From NCBI GenBank assembly GCA_963755055.1, contig CAVWIS010000024.1:50169-114168 (forward strand): a DNA stretch of 64,000 nucleotides, read 5' to 3'. Of the stretch, positions 44,084 to 53,196 are shown piece after piece. This DNA comes from AP-16 sp963755055. GTDB taxonomy: Bacteria > Pseudomonadota > Alphaproteobacteria > Rhizobiales > Xanthobacteraceae. Below the pieces are notes generated by a model. That model was given only the letters and a program-made list of their open reading frames with translations, was not told the origin of the DNA and did not search any database. Made by a program: the position numbers and the translations under genes. The first letter of the stretch is position 1. Every line of letters begins with the position of its first letter.

Positions 44084-44977
44084 TTGAGTGGGCTTCTGCT
44101 GCATGCGGTTCTGGCCGTTGAGGTCGAGACCGGCGCAGTGCTCGGGCTGGTGGACGCCCAGGTTCGCAATCGGACGGGGAACAAGCTCAAGCCCCGGCGG
44201 TCGCGCAAGACGGCGGATAAGGAATCGCAGCGCTGGCTTGATGGCACGACGGGCGCCGGCCAAGTGTTGGCGGCGGCAAACAGCATCACCGGAGTGTCCG
44301 ATCGGGAAAGCGACATGTTCGAGCACTTCGCGGCGCGTCCATCGAACATGGATCTGATCGTGCGAGCCAGCCAAAATCGCCTGATTGACGCGGAGACCGC
44401 GGAGACGAGCGCGCTGCTGTTCGCATTCATCGACAGCATGCCGGAACAGGGCCGGTTTCGCACCGAAATCCCGGCGGCGCCGGGACGCAAGAAGCGGGAG
44501 ACCGAGCTGGCCGTGCGCTTCTCGCCGGTGGTGCTGCGCAAGCCTCTGCATGGAGCTGGGCGCGATCTGCCCAAGACCTTGACCCTGACCATGGTCGACG
44601 TGCGTGAGACATCCGTCCCCGCTGATGGTGAGCCGCTTCATTGGCGGCTTCTGACCACGCATACGGTGGATGACCTCACCGAGGCGCGCAGGATCATCGC
44701 GCTCTAACGGCAGCGCTGGCTCATCGAGGAGTTCTTCCACACCCTCAAGACAGCCGGCTTTGACATCGAGGGAGCCGACATCGGCAATCCGTCGGCGATG
44801 ATGAACCTCGTGGTCGCCGCCACCATCGTGGCGGTCAGCGTGATGCAACTGGTCAAGGCCCGCGACGGCACCAGCCGCCGGCCGTTGGACGATGTCTTCG
44901 ACCGGGAAGATCGACGCCTTCTCGAAGCCATATCCACTAAGCTCGAAGGCAATACCGCGCGCCAGAAGAACCCGCAA
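44084..44977 (+). pseudogene. IS4-type (Tn5-like) transposase remnant
   Basis: The frame lacks the N-terminal third of the protein (it begins inside GLLLHAVLAVEVETGAVLG) and has an in-frame TAA at 44705-44707. The stop falls where the IS4 signature Tyr should be: the next codons read RQRWLIEEFFHTLKTAG, the Y-(2)-R-(3)-E-(6)-K motif minus its Y. The frame then continues about 85 residues to LEGNTARQKNP and is lost at a GGGGAGAGGG repeat. Both ends abut CTCTCCCC-type repeat sequence and no terminal inverted repeat is visible. The element is dead. Confidence 0.8.
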
Positions 44978-45056
44978 AGAGCGGGGAGAGGGAGAAGGGG
45001 CGCCGAGCTTGCGGCCCGGTTATTTGCGCCTCAAGGAGTTAAACAGGAGGAGACCC

Positions 45057-46217
45057 ATGGCGGGAGCGCTGCAAGGACTGATCGTCCTCGACCTGACGGG
45101 CCATCTGTCCGGCCCCTATGCGGCGATGATGCTGGCCGACCACGGCGCCGACGTCGTCAAGATCGAGCGCAAGGGCGTCGGTGACGACGCGCGAAAAATG
45201 CCGCCGTTCGTCGGCGGCGAGAGCGCGCCCTTCATGATCTGGAACCGCAACAAGCGCTCCGTCGAGCTCGACCTGAAGGATTCGGGCGATCAGGCACGTC
45301 TGCTCGATCTGGTCGACGGCGCCGACATCCTGATCGAGAATTTTCGCCCCGGCACGCTGGACCGGCTGGGCCTCGGCTACGAGGTTCTCAAGGAGCGCAA
45401 TCCGCGCCTCGTCTACGCGGCGATATCCGGCTTCGGCCAGACCGGCCCCTATGCGGATCGCGGCGGCTTCGACCTGATGACCCAGGGCATGTCCGGGCTC
45501 ATGAGCACCTGCGGTCCGGCCGACGGTCCGCCGCATCGATTGCCGATCGCCATCTCGGACGTGGCGGCGGGCATGTTCCTGGCATTCGGCATCCTGGCGG
45601 CCATCGAGGCGCGTCACCGCACCGGGCGCGGCCAGATGGTCGAGACGTCGCTGCTCGAGGCCGCGGTCTCCTTCGGCGTCTACGAGGCGGCGCACTATTC
45701 GGCCCACGGCACGCGCCCCGGCCGCATGGGCCAGGCCCATCGCGGCAGCTCGCCCTACCAGTGCCTCGCCGCGGCCGACGGCTATCTGACCATCGGGGCG
45801 GCGCAGCAGAATTTCTGGGAGCGCTTTTCGGCGATCATCGGCCGTCCCGAGCTCAAAGACGATCCGCGCTTCGCGTCCAACGCCGATCGCGTGCGCCACA
45901 ACGCCGAGCTGATCGCCATCATCGAGCAGGAGCTCGTCAGGAAGCCGAAGGATTATTGGCTCCGGGAGCTCGAGAAGGCGGGCATCCCCTGCGGTCCGGT
46001 GCTGCACTACGACGAGGTCTTTTCCGACCCGCACATCCTGGCGCGCGAGATGTACGTTCCGACCGAGCACCCGCGCGCCGGAAAATTTCCGACCATTGGC
46101 GTCCCGGTCAAACTGTCCGAGACGCCCGGCGGCATTCGCCGCGCCGCGCCAACTCTCGGCCAGCACAGTGAAGAAGTTCTCGCGACCCCGCCGACGAGAT
46201 CGCGGCACGCCGGCTGA
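45057..46217 (+). CDS. class III CoA-transferase (CaiB/BaiF family)
   Basis: This is a 386-residue member of the formyl-CoA/carnitine CoA-transferase family. It starts GLIVLDLTGHLSGPYAAMML, has NKRSVELDLKDS and AISGFGQTGPYADRGGFDLM with the catalytic Asp. AGGAGGAGACCC precedes the ATG. These enzymes move CoA between acids, so this one should activate the acid formed by the amidase or HyuAB. It resumes the operon after the IS remnant. Donor and acceptor are not known. Confidence 0.9.
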   Translation: MAGALQGLIVLDLTGHLSGPYAAMMLADHGADVVKIERKGVGDDARKMPPFVGGESAPFMIWNRNKRSVELDLKDSGDQARLLDLVDGADILIENFRPGTLDRLGLGYEVLKERNPRLVYAAISGFGQTGPYADRGGFDLMTQGMSGLMSTCGPADGPPHRLPIAISDVAAGMFLAFGILAAIEARHRTGRGQMVETSLLEAAVSFGVYEAAHYSAHGTRPGRMGQAHRGSSPYQCLAAADGYLTIGAAQQNFWERFSAIIGRPELKDDPRFASNADRVRHNAELIAIIEQELVRKPKDYWLRELEKAGIPCGPVLHYDEVFSDPHILAREMYVPTEHPRAGKFPTIGVPVKLSETPGGIRRAAPTLGQHSEEVLATPPTRSRHAG

Positions 46218-46258
46218 ACCCGGCGCCGGTGTGACCGCGTGGGCAAAATTCCGCAGAC

Positions 46259-46425
46259 CGTAGGGTGGGCAAATCGCCGGGCACACGTCGGGTGATTATT
46301 TGGTGATGCGGTGCCGGCGATTTGCCCACGCGGTCCGAATTGCCGGCGTCCGACAGCGTGGGCAAAATCCACGCGCGGCTTGCGCCCACGTTATCGGCCT
46401 GCGCCGCGATTTTGCCCACCCTACG
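46259..46425. repeat. intact MITE-like palindromic element
   Basis: The left end CGTAGGGTGGGCAAATCG and right end CGATTTTGCCCACCCTACG form terminal inverted repeats of about 19 bp (one-base indel) enclosing a 167-bp element with further internal GATTTGCCCACGCGG units. No ORF. It ends 6 bp before the next gene's ribosome binding site. It shows what the target of the group II intron looked like before insertion. Confidence 0.75.
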
Positions 46426-46441
46426 AAAGGAGCAAACGACA

Positions 46442-47362
46442 ATGTGGCCCAACCCGCGCATCCCGTTCCAGATGTCGAGCGAGCGCCCGCGCTACGCGCC
46501 GCTCGGCGGAAAACCCCTGATGATCAATCCGGTCGTCAACATCGAATACTGGCCGTTCGATCAGCCGATGCCGCGCGGCATCCTGCCGCCGCCGCACGGC
46601 GCCCGCATCGAGCCGCCCGACGTGCCCAACTATACCTGGGTCGAGTACGGGCTGCGCTGCGGCATGCCGCGCCTGCTCGACCTGATGGGGCGACGCGGAA
46701 TCCGGGCGACCGCCTTCTTCAACGCGCAGTGCGCCGACGTCTACCCGTCGATGGCCAAGGCGACCGTCGATGCCGCCTGGGAGCTCGTCGGCCACGGCTG
46801 GTTCCAGCGCTCGCTCAAGCAGATCGAGGACGAGGAATCCGAGGTGAAAAAGTGCCTGGCGCGCCTGACACAGCTTTCCGGCCGAAAAGTGCGCGGCTGG
46901 TTCGGCGCCGGCGGCGGCGAGTCCAACGAGACGCCCGACGTCCTCACGAAATGCGGGATCGAGTTCACCCACGACTGGCTCATCGACGATCTGCCCTGCT
47001 GGATGACCACGGCACACGGTCCGCTGCTCTGCCTGCCCTATACCTGGGAGCTCAACGACGTGCCGATCTGGGTCGTGCAAAATCAATCGAGCGATGAGCT
47101 GCTCAAGCGTCTCGAGGCGACGCTGGCGGCGCTCGAGCCGGAGCTGGAGAAGCAGCCGCGCGTTCTCACGCTCGCCATGCATCCCCACGTTCTGGGCGTG
47201 CCCCACCGCCTATACTACCTCGAAAAAGCTTTCGACCTGCTGGCGCGACGGTCCGACACGGTCTTTGTCACGTCGAGCGAGATCGCGGACTGGTTCGTCG
47301 CCGCCGACAGGACCGGGCTCGGCGAGCTCGATGCCGCGATCGAGGCAAGAGCCGCACGCTGA
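46442..47362 (+). CDS. polysaccharide-deacetylase-fold hydrolase (PuuE-like)
   Basis: This is a 306-residue NodB-fold protein with GAAAGGAGCAAACGAC before the ATG. The substrate-pocket regions are GIRATAFFNAQCADVYPSMA, WELVGHGWFQRS (the HxxxH-type metal position is only partly kept) and LTLAMHPHVLGVPHR. Non-exported members of this group include PuuE-type allantoinases and formamidase-like enzymes that cut cyclic or linear amides rather than polysaccharides. That agrees with amidase and HyuAB neighbours. The usual Asp-Asp pair of true deacetylases is not obvious, so the reaction remains open. Confidence 0.8.
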   Translation: MWPNPRIPFQMSSERPRYAPLGGKPLMINPVVNIEYWPFDQPMPRGILPPPHGARIEPPDVPNYTWVEYGLRCGMPRLLDLMGRRGIRATAFFNAQCADVYPSMAKATVDAAWELVGHGWFQRSLKQIEDEESEVKKCLARLTQLSGRKVRGWFGAGGGESNETPDVLTKCGIEFTHDWLIDDLPCWMTTAHGPLLCLPYTWELNDVPIWVVQNQSSDELLKRLEATLAALEPELEKQPRVLTLAMHPHVLGVPHRLYYLEKAFDLLARRSDTVFVTSSEIADWFVAADRTGLGELDAAIEARAAR

Positions 47363-47460
47363 CCGCCGGCATCCGATCCCGTGTGTCTGATCGGAGTCAA
47401 TTCTTGTTCGCTGGACGAAGCTTGCTCTATTCTGACCTGGGTCGCTCTCGGGAGTGGGTG

Positions 47461-48249
47461 GTGGGCACAACGCAGGACATTGTCGTTTCGGTCGCCGCCG
47501 ACGGCGTCGCCACCGTCACGCTCGACCGGCCGGCGAAGCGCAATGCCGTCTCGCTCGCCATGTGGAGACGCCTGGGCGAAATTTTTTCCGAGATCGAGGC
47601 GCGCGACGACGTCCGGGTCGCGATCCTGACCGGCGCGGGCGGGCATTTTTGCGCCGGCGCCGATATCTCGGAATTCTCCAGCGTCCGCGCCGATGCCCAG
47701 TCCGGCCGCGTCTACGAGGCGGCGAACGAGGCGGCGACGATCGCGCTGCGCGACTGCGGCAAGCCGACCATCGCGGCCGTCTCGGGCTACGGCATGGGCG
47801 GCGGCTGCGCGCTGGCGCTCGCCTGCGACCTGCGCGTGGGCGACGCCACCACGCGCATGGGCATACCCGCGGCGCGTCTCGGCATCGTCTACGGCGAGCT
47901 CGACTGTGGTCTGCTGCACCGCCAGGTCGGGCTCGCCAACGCCAAGCGCATCCTCTACTCGGGCCGCGCTTTCGACGCGAAAGACTGCGCCGCCATGGGG
48001 CTCATCGATATCGTGGCGACCGGTTCGGCGCTCGAGGAAGCCCACAAGCTCGCCTCCGACATCGCCGACAATGCGCCGTTGTCGCTCATCGGCTCCAAGC
48101 TCGTGCTCGAGACGCTTGCCGCCGGGTCGGCCGCCTCCCGCCACGGAGAAATCTCCGCCATCATCGAGCGCGCCATGAACAGCGCCGACTACCGCGAAGG
48201 CGCGCGCGCATTCCTCGAGAAGCGCAAGCCGGCGTTCACGGGCCGATAG
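47461..48249 (+). CDS. enoyl-CoA hydratase/isomerase family protein
   Basis: This is a 262-residue crotonase-fold protein. The first oxyanion loop is GGHFCAGADISEF and the second is GYGMGGGCALALACD, followed by RMGIPAARLGIVYGELDCG. I start at GTG 47461 with GGGAG seven bases upstream; a GTG at 47383 would add 26 poorly conserved residues. The catalytic Glu positions are not both obvious (IVYGELDCG has one), so it may be hydratase, isomerase or hydrolase on a CoA ester. It lies 10 bp before hyuA in the operon. Confidence 0.88.
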   Translation: MGTTQDIVVSVAADGVATVTLDRPAKRNAVSLAMWRRLGEIFSEIEARDDVRVAILTGAGGHFCAGADISEFSSVRADAQSGRVYEAANEAATIALRDCGKPTIAAVSGYGMGGGCALALACDLRVGDATTRMGIPAARLGIVYGELDCGLLHRQVGLANAKRILYSGRAFDAKDCAAMGLIDIVATGSALEEAHKLASDIADNAPLSLIGSKLVLETLAAGSAASRHGEISAIIERAMNSADYREGARAFLEKRKPAFTGR

Positions 48250-48258
48250 GGAATCTCG

Positions 48259-50277
48259 ATGCTCTGGCTCGGCGTCGACGTCGGCGGCACTTTTACCGAT
48301 CTGGTCCTGTTCGATCCGGCGGCCGGGACGCTGCAGGTCCTCAAGGTCCCGTCGACGCCGCACAATCAGGCGGAAGGTTTTCTCGCCGGCATTCGCCGGC
48401 TCGGCATCGAGCCAGGAAAACTTTCGCGCCTGGCGCACGGCACCACGGTCGCCACCAACACGGCGCTCGAGCGCGACGGGGCGCGCCTCGCCATCCTGGT
48501 CACCGCCGGGCACCGCGACGTGCTGGTGGTCGGACGCGGCAACCGCATGGCCATGTACAACATCAAGGCGCGTCCGCTGCAGCCGCTGGTGCCGCGATCG
48601 CAGTGCATCGAGGTCAACGAGCGGCTGCGCGTCGACGGCACGGTGCTGCGGCCGCTCGACGAGGCCGAGGTGGAGACGATCGCCGCGCGGCTCGCCGGGC
48701 AGCGCGTCGAGGCGGTGGCGATCTGCTTTCTCCATGCCTACGCCAACCCCGACCACGAGCGGCGCTGCGCCGAGCTGATCGCGAGAAGACTGCCGGCAGC
48801 GACGGTCACGACGTCGTCGGACGTATTGCCGGAATTCCGCGAATACGAGCGCTTCTCGACCACGGCGCTCAATGCCTACGTGGCGCCGCGCATGCGCCGC
48901 TACCTCGGCGACCTGCGGCAAAGACTGTCCGCAGCCGGGATCTCGGCGCCGCTGGCGATCATGACGTCGAACGGCGGCTCGCTTCCCGCCGCCCGGGTCG
49001 AGGCGATGCCGGTGCTGTCCATGCTGTCGGGCCCGGCGGCGGGCGTGATCGCCGCCGCCCATGTGGGCGGCGCGGCCGGCCATGCGGACGTCATCACCTG
49101 CGACATGGGCGGCACCTCGAGCGACGTGTGCCTGGTGAGGGGCAGTCAGATCGGCATGACCACGGAAGGCCGCGTCGGCGCCTTCCCGATCAGGATCCGG
49201 CAGATCGACATCAACTCGATCGGGCTCGGCGGCGGCAGCATCGCGGCGCTCGGCGCCGGAAAATTCCTCTCCGTCGGTCCGCGCTCGGCCGGCGCCGTGC
49301 CGGGGCCGTGCTGCTATGGCCGCGGCGGCGTCGAGCCGACCATCACCGACGCCAACGTGGTGCTCGGCCGGCTCGGCGTCGACCGGCCGCTCGGCGGCGA
49401 GATCGCGCTCGACCGCGTCGCGGCTTTTTCCGCCATCGCCCGGCTCGCCGGCGAGGTCGGCCTCTCTCCGGTCGAGATGGCGGAGGGCATTCTGCGCATC
49501 GCCGCGGTCTCGCTCGCCGGCGCCATCAAAGAGGTGTCGGTGATGCGCGGCATCGACCCGCGCGACTTCGCGCTGCTGCCGTTCGGCGGGGCGGGACCGC
49601 TGCATGCCGCCGCCATCGCCGAGGAGCTCGGCATGGCCGCCGTCGTCGTGCCGCCGCTGCCGGGGAATTTCTCCGCGCTCGGATTGCTGATCGCCGACGT
49701 GCGCCGGGATTTCGTCGCCACGCGTGTCTCCGCGACGGCCCGGACCGCGATCGAGGATGTGCGCGCGGCCGTCCACGACCTGATGCGGGCCGGCGAGGCG
49801 GAGCTCGACGCCGCGGGTTTCGCGCCCGCGCGCCGCCGCTTCGCCGCAAGCCTCGACATGCGCTATGCCGGCCAGTCGTTCGAGCTTTCCGTGCCGATCC
49901 CCATGGAGGTGTCCGGCATCGGCGAGATCGAGCAGGCATTCGGCCGGGTCTATGCGGCGCGCTACGGGGCGGCGCGCGAGGCCGCAACCGAGATCGTGAG
50001 CTATCGCCTGGCCGCCTGGGGCCTTACAGAAAAGCCGCAGCTTCCCGTGATCGACCCGGCGGGCCGCACGCTCGAGGCCGCAAGGTCGGGCGAGCGCGCC
50101 GTCGTGTTCGGCGCCCGCGAGCAGCAGGTGCCGATCTTCGACCGCGATCGTCTGCCGCCCGGCGCCGAGGTGACCGGCCCGGCGCTGATCGAGGAGGGCG
50201 GCTCCACCACCGTGGTGCCGCCCGGCTGGAACGCCGCGCTCGATACGCTCGGCTGTCTGGTCCTGCGGCGGAGCTGA
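48259..50277 (+). CDS. hyuA: hydantoinase/oxoprolinase subunit A
   Basis: This 672-residue protein opens WLGVDVGGTFTDLVLFD, the ASKHA-type nucleotide-binding start of the N-methylhydantoinase A / 5-oxoprolinase A family. SRLAHGTTVATNTALE, MTSNGGSLPA, CDMGGTSSDVCLV and NSIGLGGGSIA are all family signatures. Together with subunit B it opens cyclic amides (hydantoins, 5-oxoproline) or carboxylates ketones, usually with ATP. The family includes acetone and acetophenone carboxylases, so substrate cannot be told from sequence. hyuB begins 6 bp later. Confidence 0.9.
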   Translation: MLWLGVDVGGTFTDLVLFDPAAGTLQVLKVPSTPHNQAEGFLAGIRRLGIEPGKLSRLAHGTTVATNTALERDGARLAILVTAGHRDVLVVGRGNRMAMYNIKARPLQPLVPRSQCIEVNERLRVDGTVLRPLDEAEVETIAARLAGQRVEAVAICFLHAYANPDHERRCAELIARRLPAATVTTSSDVLPEFREYERFSTTALNAYVAPRMRRYLGDLRQRLSAAGISAPLAIMTSNGGSLPAARVEAMPVLSMLSGPAAGVIAAAHVGGAAGHADVITCDMGGTSSDVCLVRGSQIGMTTEGRVGAFPIRIRQIDINSIGLGGGSIAALGAGKFLSVGPRSAGAVPGPCCYGRGGVEPTITDANVVLGRLGVDRPLGGEIALDRVAAFSAIARLAGEVGLSPVEMAEGILRIAAVSLAGAIKEVSVMRGIDPRDFALLPFGGAGPLHAAAIAEELGMAAVVVPPLPGNFSALGLLIADVRRDFVATRVSATARTAIEDVRAAVHDLMRAGEAELDAAGFAPARRRFAASLDMRYAGQSFELSVPIPMEVSGIGEIEQAFGRVYAARYGAAREAATEIVSYRLAAWGLTEKPQLPVIDPAGRTLEAARSGERAVVFGAREQQVPIFDRDRLPPGAEVTGPALIEEGGSTTVVPPGWNAALDTLGCLVLRRS

Positions 50278-50283
50278 GGAAAG

Positions 50284-52342
50284 ATGTCAGGCCTCGATCC
50301 CATCACCCTGGAAGTGCTGACGCAGGCGCTGATCGCCACCGTGCGCGAGATGCGCGCCACGGTGTGCCGCACCGCGAGCTCGGTGGCGATCTACGACGCC
50401 AAGGACTTTTCCTGCGGGCTGTTTGCTCCGGACAGCCAGGTCATCGCCCAGTCGGAGGACATCGGCTCGCACGTGGTGCCGCTGCCGTGGTCGGTGCGCT
50501 CCGCCATGGAGAAGATGGGCGCGACGCTTACCCCCGGCGACGTCATCCTGGCGAACGACCCTTACGCCGGCGGCACCCACCTCAACGACGTCACCATCAT
50601 CTATCCGGTGTTCCGCGACGGCCGGCTCATCTTCTTTCCCGCGGTGCGCGCCCATTGGGCCGACGTCGGCGGCATGGTGCCCGGCAGCATGTCCGGCAAG
50701 GCGACCGAGATCTATCAGGAAGGCATCCGCATCCCGCCGCTCAAGGTTCTGGAGGGCGGCCGCATGAACCAGGCCGTGCTCGACCTCCTGCTCGCCAACA
50801 TGCGGGTTCCCGAGGAGCGGCTGGGCGATTTCCAGGCGAGCCTGTCGGCCGTGCCGTGTCGCCGAGATGCGCATTCACGAGATCTGCGCCCGCTACGGCG
50901 TCGACCTGCTCATGGAAGCGGTGCGCCTCGATCTCGACCGCGCCGAGGCGCGCATGCGCGCCTGCATCGCCGCCGTCCCCGACGGCACCAGTTATTACGA
51001 GGACTACCTGGAGACGTTCATCGGCGGCCGCTTCGAGCCGCTGCTGCTGCCGCTGACGCTGACCGTCAGCGGCGACCGCATGGTCGCCGATTTCACCGGC
51101 GCCTCGCCGCAGGTGCCGTTTCCCGTCAACTCGACCGATGCCGTCTCGGCGGCCGGCGTCTTCATCACGGTGAAGTCGGTGTTCGATCCGCAGGCGCCGT
51201 TGAACCAGGGCTCGTTCCGGCCGATCGAGGTGATCACGCCGCCCGGCACCATCGTCAACGTGCAGCGCCCGGCGCCCGCGGGCTCGCACGGCGAGATCCG
51301 CAAGCGGGTGATCGCCACCATGGTGGGCGCGCTCGCCCAGATGGTGCCCGACAAGGTGGCGGGCGACCTCTGCCGCACGTCCTTCCACAACCTGATCGGC
51401 GGTTTCGACCCGCGCGCCGGCCGCGAGTGGGTGCACTACGAGTGGTCGGCCGGCGGCAACGGCGCCTTCGCCGAGGACGACGGGCCGAGCGCCATGGCGA
51501 CCATCGACTGGGGCGACCTCGTCACCGTGCAGTCGACGGAAGTCATCGAGACGCGCATGCCGCTCATGGTGGAAAGCTCGCTTCTCGCCGTCGATTCCGG
51601 CGGCGCCGGGACGACGCGCGGCGGCCTGTCGATGCAGCGGGCCTTGCGCGTGCTGGCTCCCGGGGCGCGCTACTCGCTGCTCTCCGACGGCGCCGTGGTG
51701 CCGGCCTTCGGCGTGCTCGGGGGCCTGTCGGGAGTTCCGGTCGGCGCCTGGATCGATCGCGACGGCAGGGTCGAGGGTTTTGACACGCCCGGCAAGGTCG
51801 CCGGCCATCCGCTCGAGGAGGGCGACATCGTCATGGTGCGCTCGGCCGGTGGCGGCGGCTACGGCGACCCGCTCGCGCGCGATCCGCAGCGTGTCGCCGC
51901 CGACGTGCGCGAGGGCTACGTCTCCGCCGCGGCCGCCGGCGCGCTCTACGGCGTGGTCCTCGACGCTACGGGTGGCGCGGATCCGGCCGCCACGGCGGCG
52001 CTGCGCCAACGCCTGCGTGCCGGCCGTCGCCACCTGACGATGCGGCTTCATCCCGACGTGTTCGAGCACGGTGCCGTCAGCCGCCGCCGGATCTGCCGGC
52101 TCAACCCCGCCGATGCCGTAGCATTTGGGATCGGCGAGGACGACCTTGTCGAGCTCGATTGCCGGCACGCGGCGCCCTTGCGCGCCTGGGCCCGGCTCGA
52201 TGCCGGCGTCGAGCCCGGCACCACGCGGATCGATCAGCGGGGCCTTTCCATCCTCAAGGCCCGCGAGGGCGATGCGGCGGAGCTGCGGCGGATCGCGACC
52301 TCGCCACGGCCGCGCGCCGGCTTCGCCGCGGCGGCGGAGTGA
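50284..52342 (+). pseudogene. hyuB: hydantoinase/oxoprolinase subunit B gene with a frameshift near 50850
   Basis: The N-terminal 190 residues (DPITLEVLTQALIATVREMR, SHVVPLPWSVRSAMEKMGAT, LANDPYAGGTHLNDVTIIYP) and the rest (CRVAEMRIHEICARYGVD, SYYEDYLETFIGG, FTGASPQVPFPVNST, RSAGGGGYGDP) are in frames that differ by one base. The join is at GCCGTGCCG near 50850, where dropping one G restores SACRVAEMRIHE. The combined product, about 685 residues, is somewhat longer than the usual 520-600 because of a C-terminal extension. If real, the shift would inactivate the hydantoinase complex; a sequencing error is equally possible. Confidence 0.8.
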
Positions 52343-52345
52343 GTA

Positions 52346-52432
52346 ATGGCGAGTATGGATCTCGATTTTTCCAGCCGGCGCACTTTGGTCACCGGGGCGG
52401 CCATCGGTTTTGGCGACCATCTGGTTGCATGA
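52346..52432 (+). pseudogene. SDR N-terminal stub
   Basis: This 28-codon frame, starting 3 bp after hyuB, reads MASMDLDFSSRRTLVTGAAI, then GFGDHLVA and a stop. It parallels the start of the full SDR gene at 53197 (DLDFSGLRILVTGAANGFG). Similarity ends after the Rossmann glycines. It looks like the original first SDR gene, cut off where the toxin-antitoxin module now lies. Confidence 0.6.
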
Positions 52433-52484
52433 ATCGTGCATATCATGTAATGTATGCATATAATTGGAAAAAAACGTGACGAGC

Positions 52485-52742
52485 ATGATCAAGGTTTCGG
52501 CAGCCGAGTTTCAACGCAACATCGGCCGATATCAGGATATGGCCCTTGTCCAACCCGTGGCAGTGACCCGCAACGGCCGTGAACGCACCGTGATGATCTC
52601 GGTCGAGGAGTATCATCGGCTCAAGCGGCGCGACCGCCAGGTGCTCGGGCTCGAGGATTTCACGGATGCGGATGTGGCGGCCCTGGAGGAGACCCGTGCG
52701 CCGGAGTCCTCGAAGGCCTTCGACGCCGAGTTGAAGCCGTAG
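52485..52742 (+). CDS. Phd/YefM-type antitoxin
   Basis: This is an 85-residue protein. The N-terminal MIKVSAAEFQRNIGRYQDMA, then PVAVTRNGRERTVMISVEEY is the DNA-binding part of the Phd/YefM fold; the C-terminal half (LEDFTDADVAALEETRAPES) is acidic and probably binds the toxin. The start at ATG 52485 is chosen from family length; GTG 52476 is possible. It lies 4 bp before the toxin gene. It should repress its own promoter, near the AT-rich TGCATATAATTGG at 52453-52465, and neutralise the toxin. Confidence 0.85.
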   Translation: MIKVSAAEFQRNIGRYQDMALVQPVAVTRNGRERTVMISVEEYHRLKRRDRQVLGLEDFTDADVAALEETRAPESSKAFDAELKP

Positions 52743-52746
52743 GGGT

Positions 52747-53184
52747 GTGCCCTTTCCCGAACCGGTACCCGGCCTGGTCCTCCGCTACAGCTATCTGTGG
52801 ATGGAGCAACACAGACGCGGGCAAGAGGAAGGGGTAAAGGACCGGCCGCGTGCCGTCCTTCTTGTCACGGCAAACTTGGACGGCGAGCGCGTGGTCACCG
52901 TGCTGCCGATCTCTCACGCGCCACCTGCCGATCCCCGGCTTGCCGTCGAAGTCCCGCCGGCTGTCAAGCGCCGACTGAGGCTCGACGAGGACCGGTCCTG
53001 GGTCGTGCTGAGCGAGGCCAATCGTTTCATCTGGCCGGGTCCTGATCTCCGACCGATGACACGGGGAAACTTGGCGAGCGTTGTCTACGGTCCATTGCCA
53101 TTTGTGCTCTTTGAGGACATCCGTACAAAATTCATCGCCGCTATCCGGGCCAAACGGGCAAGCATCGTTCCGCGGAGCGAATAA
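52747..53184 (+). CDS. PemK/MazF-like toxin
   Basis: This 145-residue protein starts at GTG 4 bp after the antitoxin stop. It has a PemK-like beta-barrel pattern: KDRPRAVLLVTANLDGERVV, then VLPISHAPPAD, with a later RLRLDEDRSWVVLSEANRFI and a GNLASVVYGPLP segment. Members cut mRNA at short sequences. The order antitoxin then toxin and the tight spacing support a type II module. It is somewhat longer than classic MazF (about 110 residues) and belongs to the group with an N-terminal extension. It ends 12 bp before the SDR gene. Confidence 0.75.
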   Translation: MPFPEPVPGLVLRYSYLWMEQHRRGQEEGVKDRPRAVLLVTANLDGERVVTVLPISHAPPADPRLAVEVPPAVKRRLRLDEDRSWVVLSEANRFIWPGPDLRPMTRGNLASVVYGPLPFVLFEDIRTKFIAAIRAKRASIVPRSE

Positions 53185-53196
53185 GGCGAGCGGCGA

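Noticed and set aside
47454..51056. A 1200-codon open frame on the plus strand
   Set aside because: It overlaps the enoyl-CoA hydratase, hyuA and hyuB genes in another frame and is almost entirely Arg, Ala, Gly and Pro, a GC-rich shadow.
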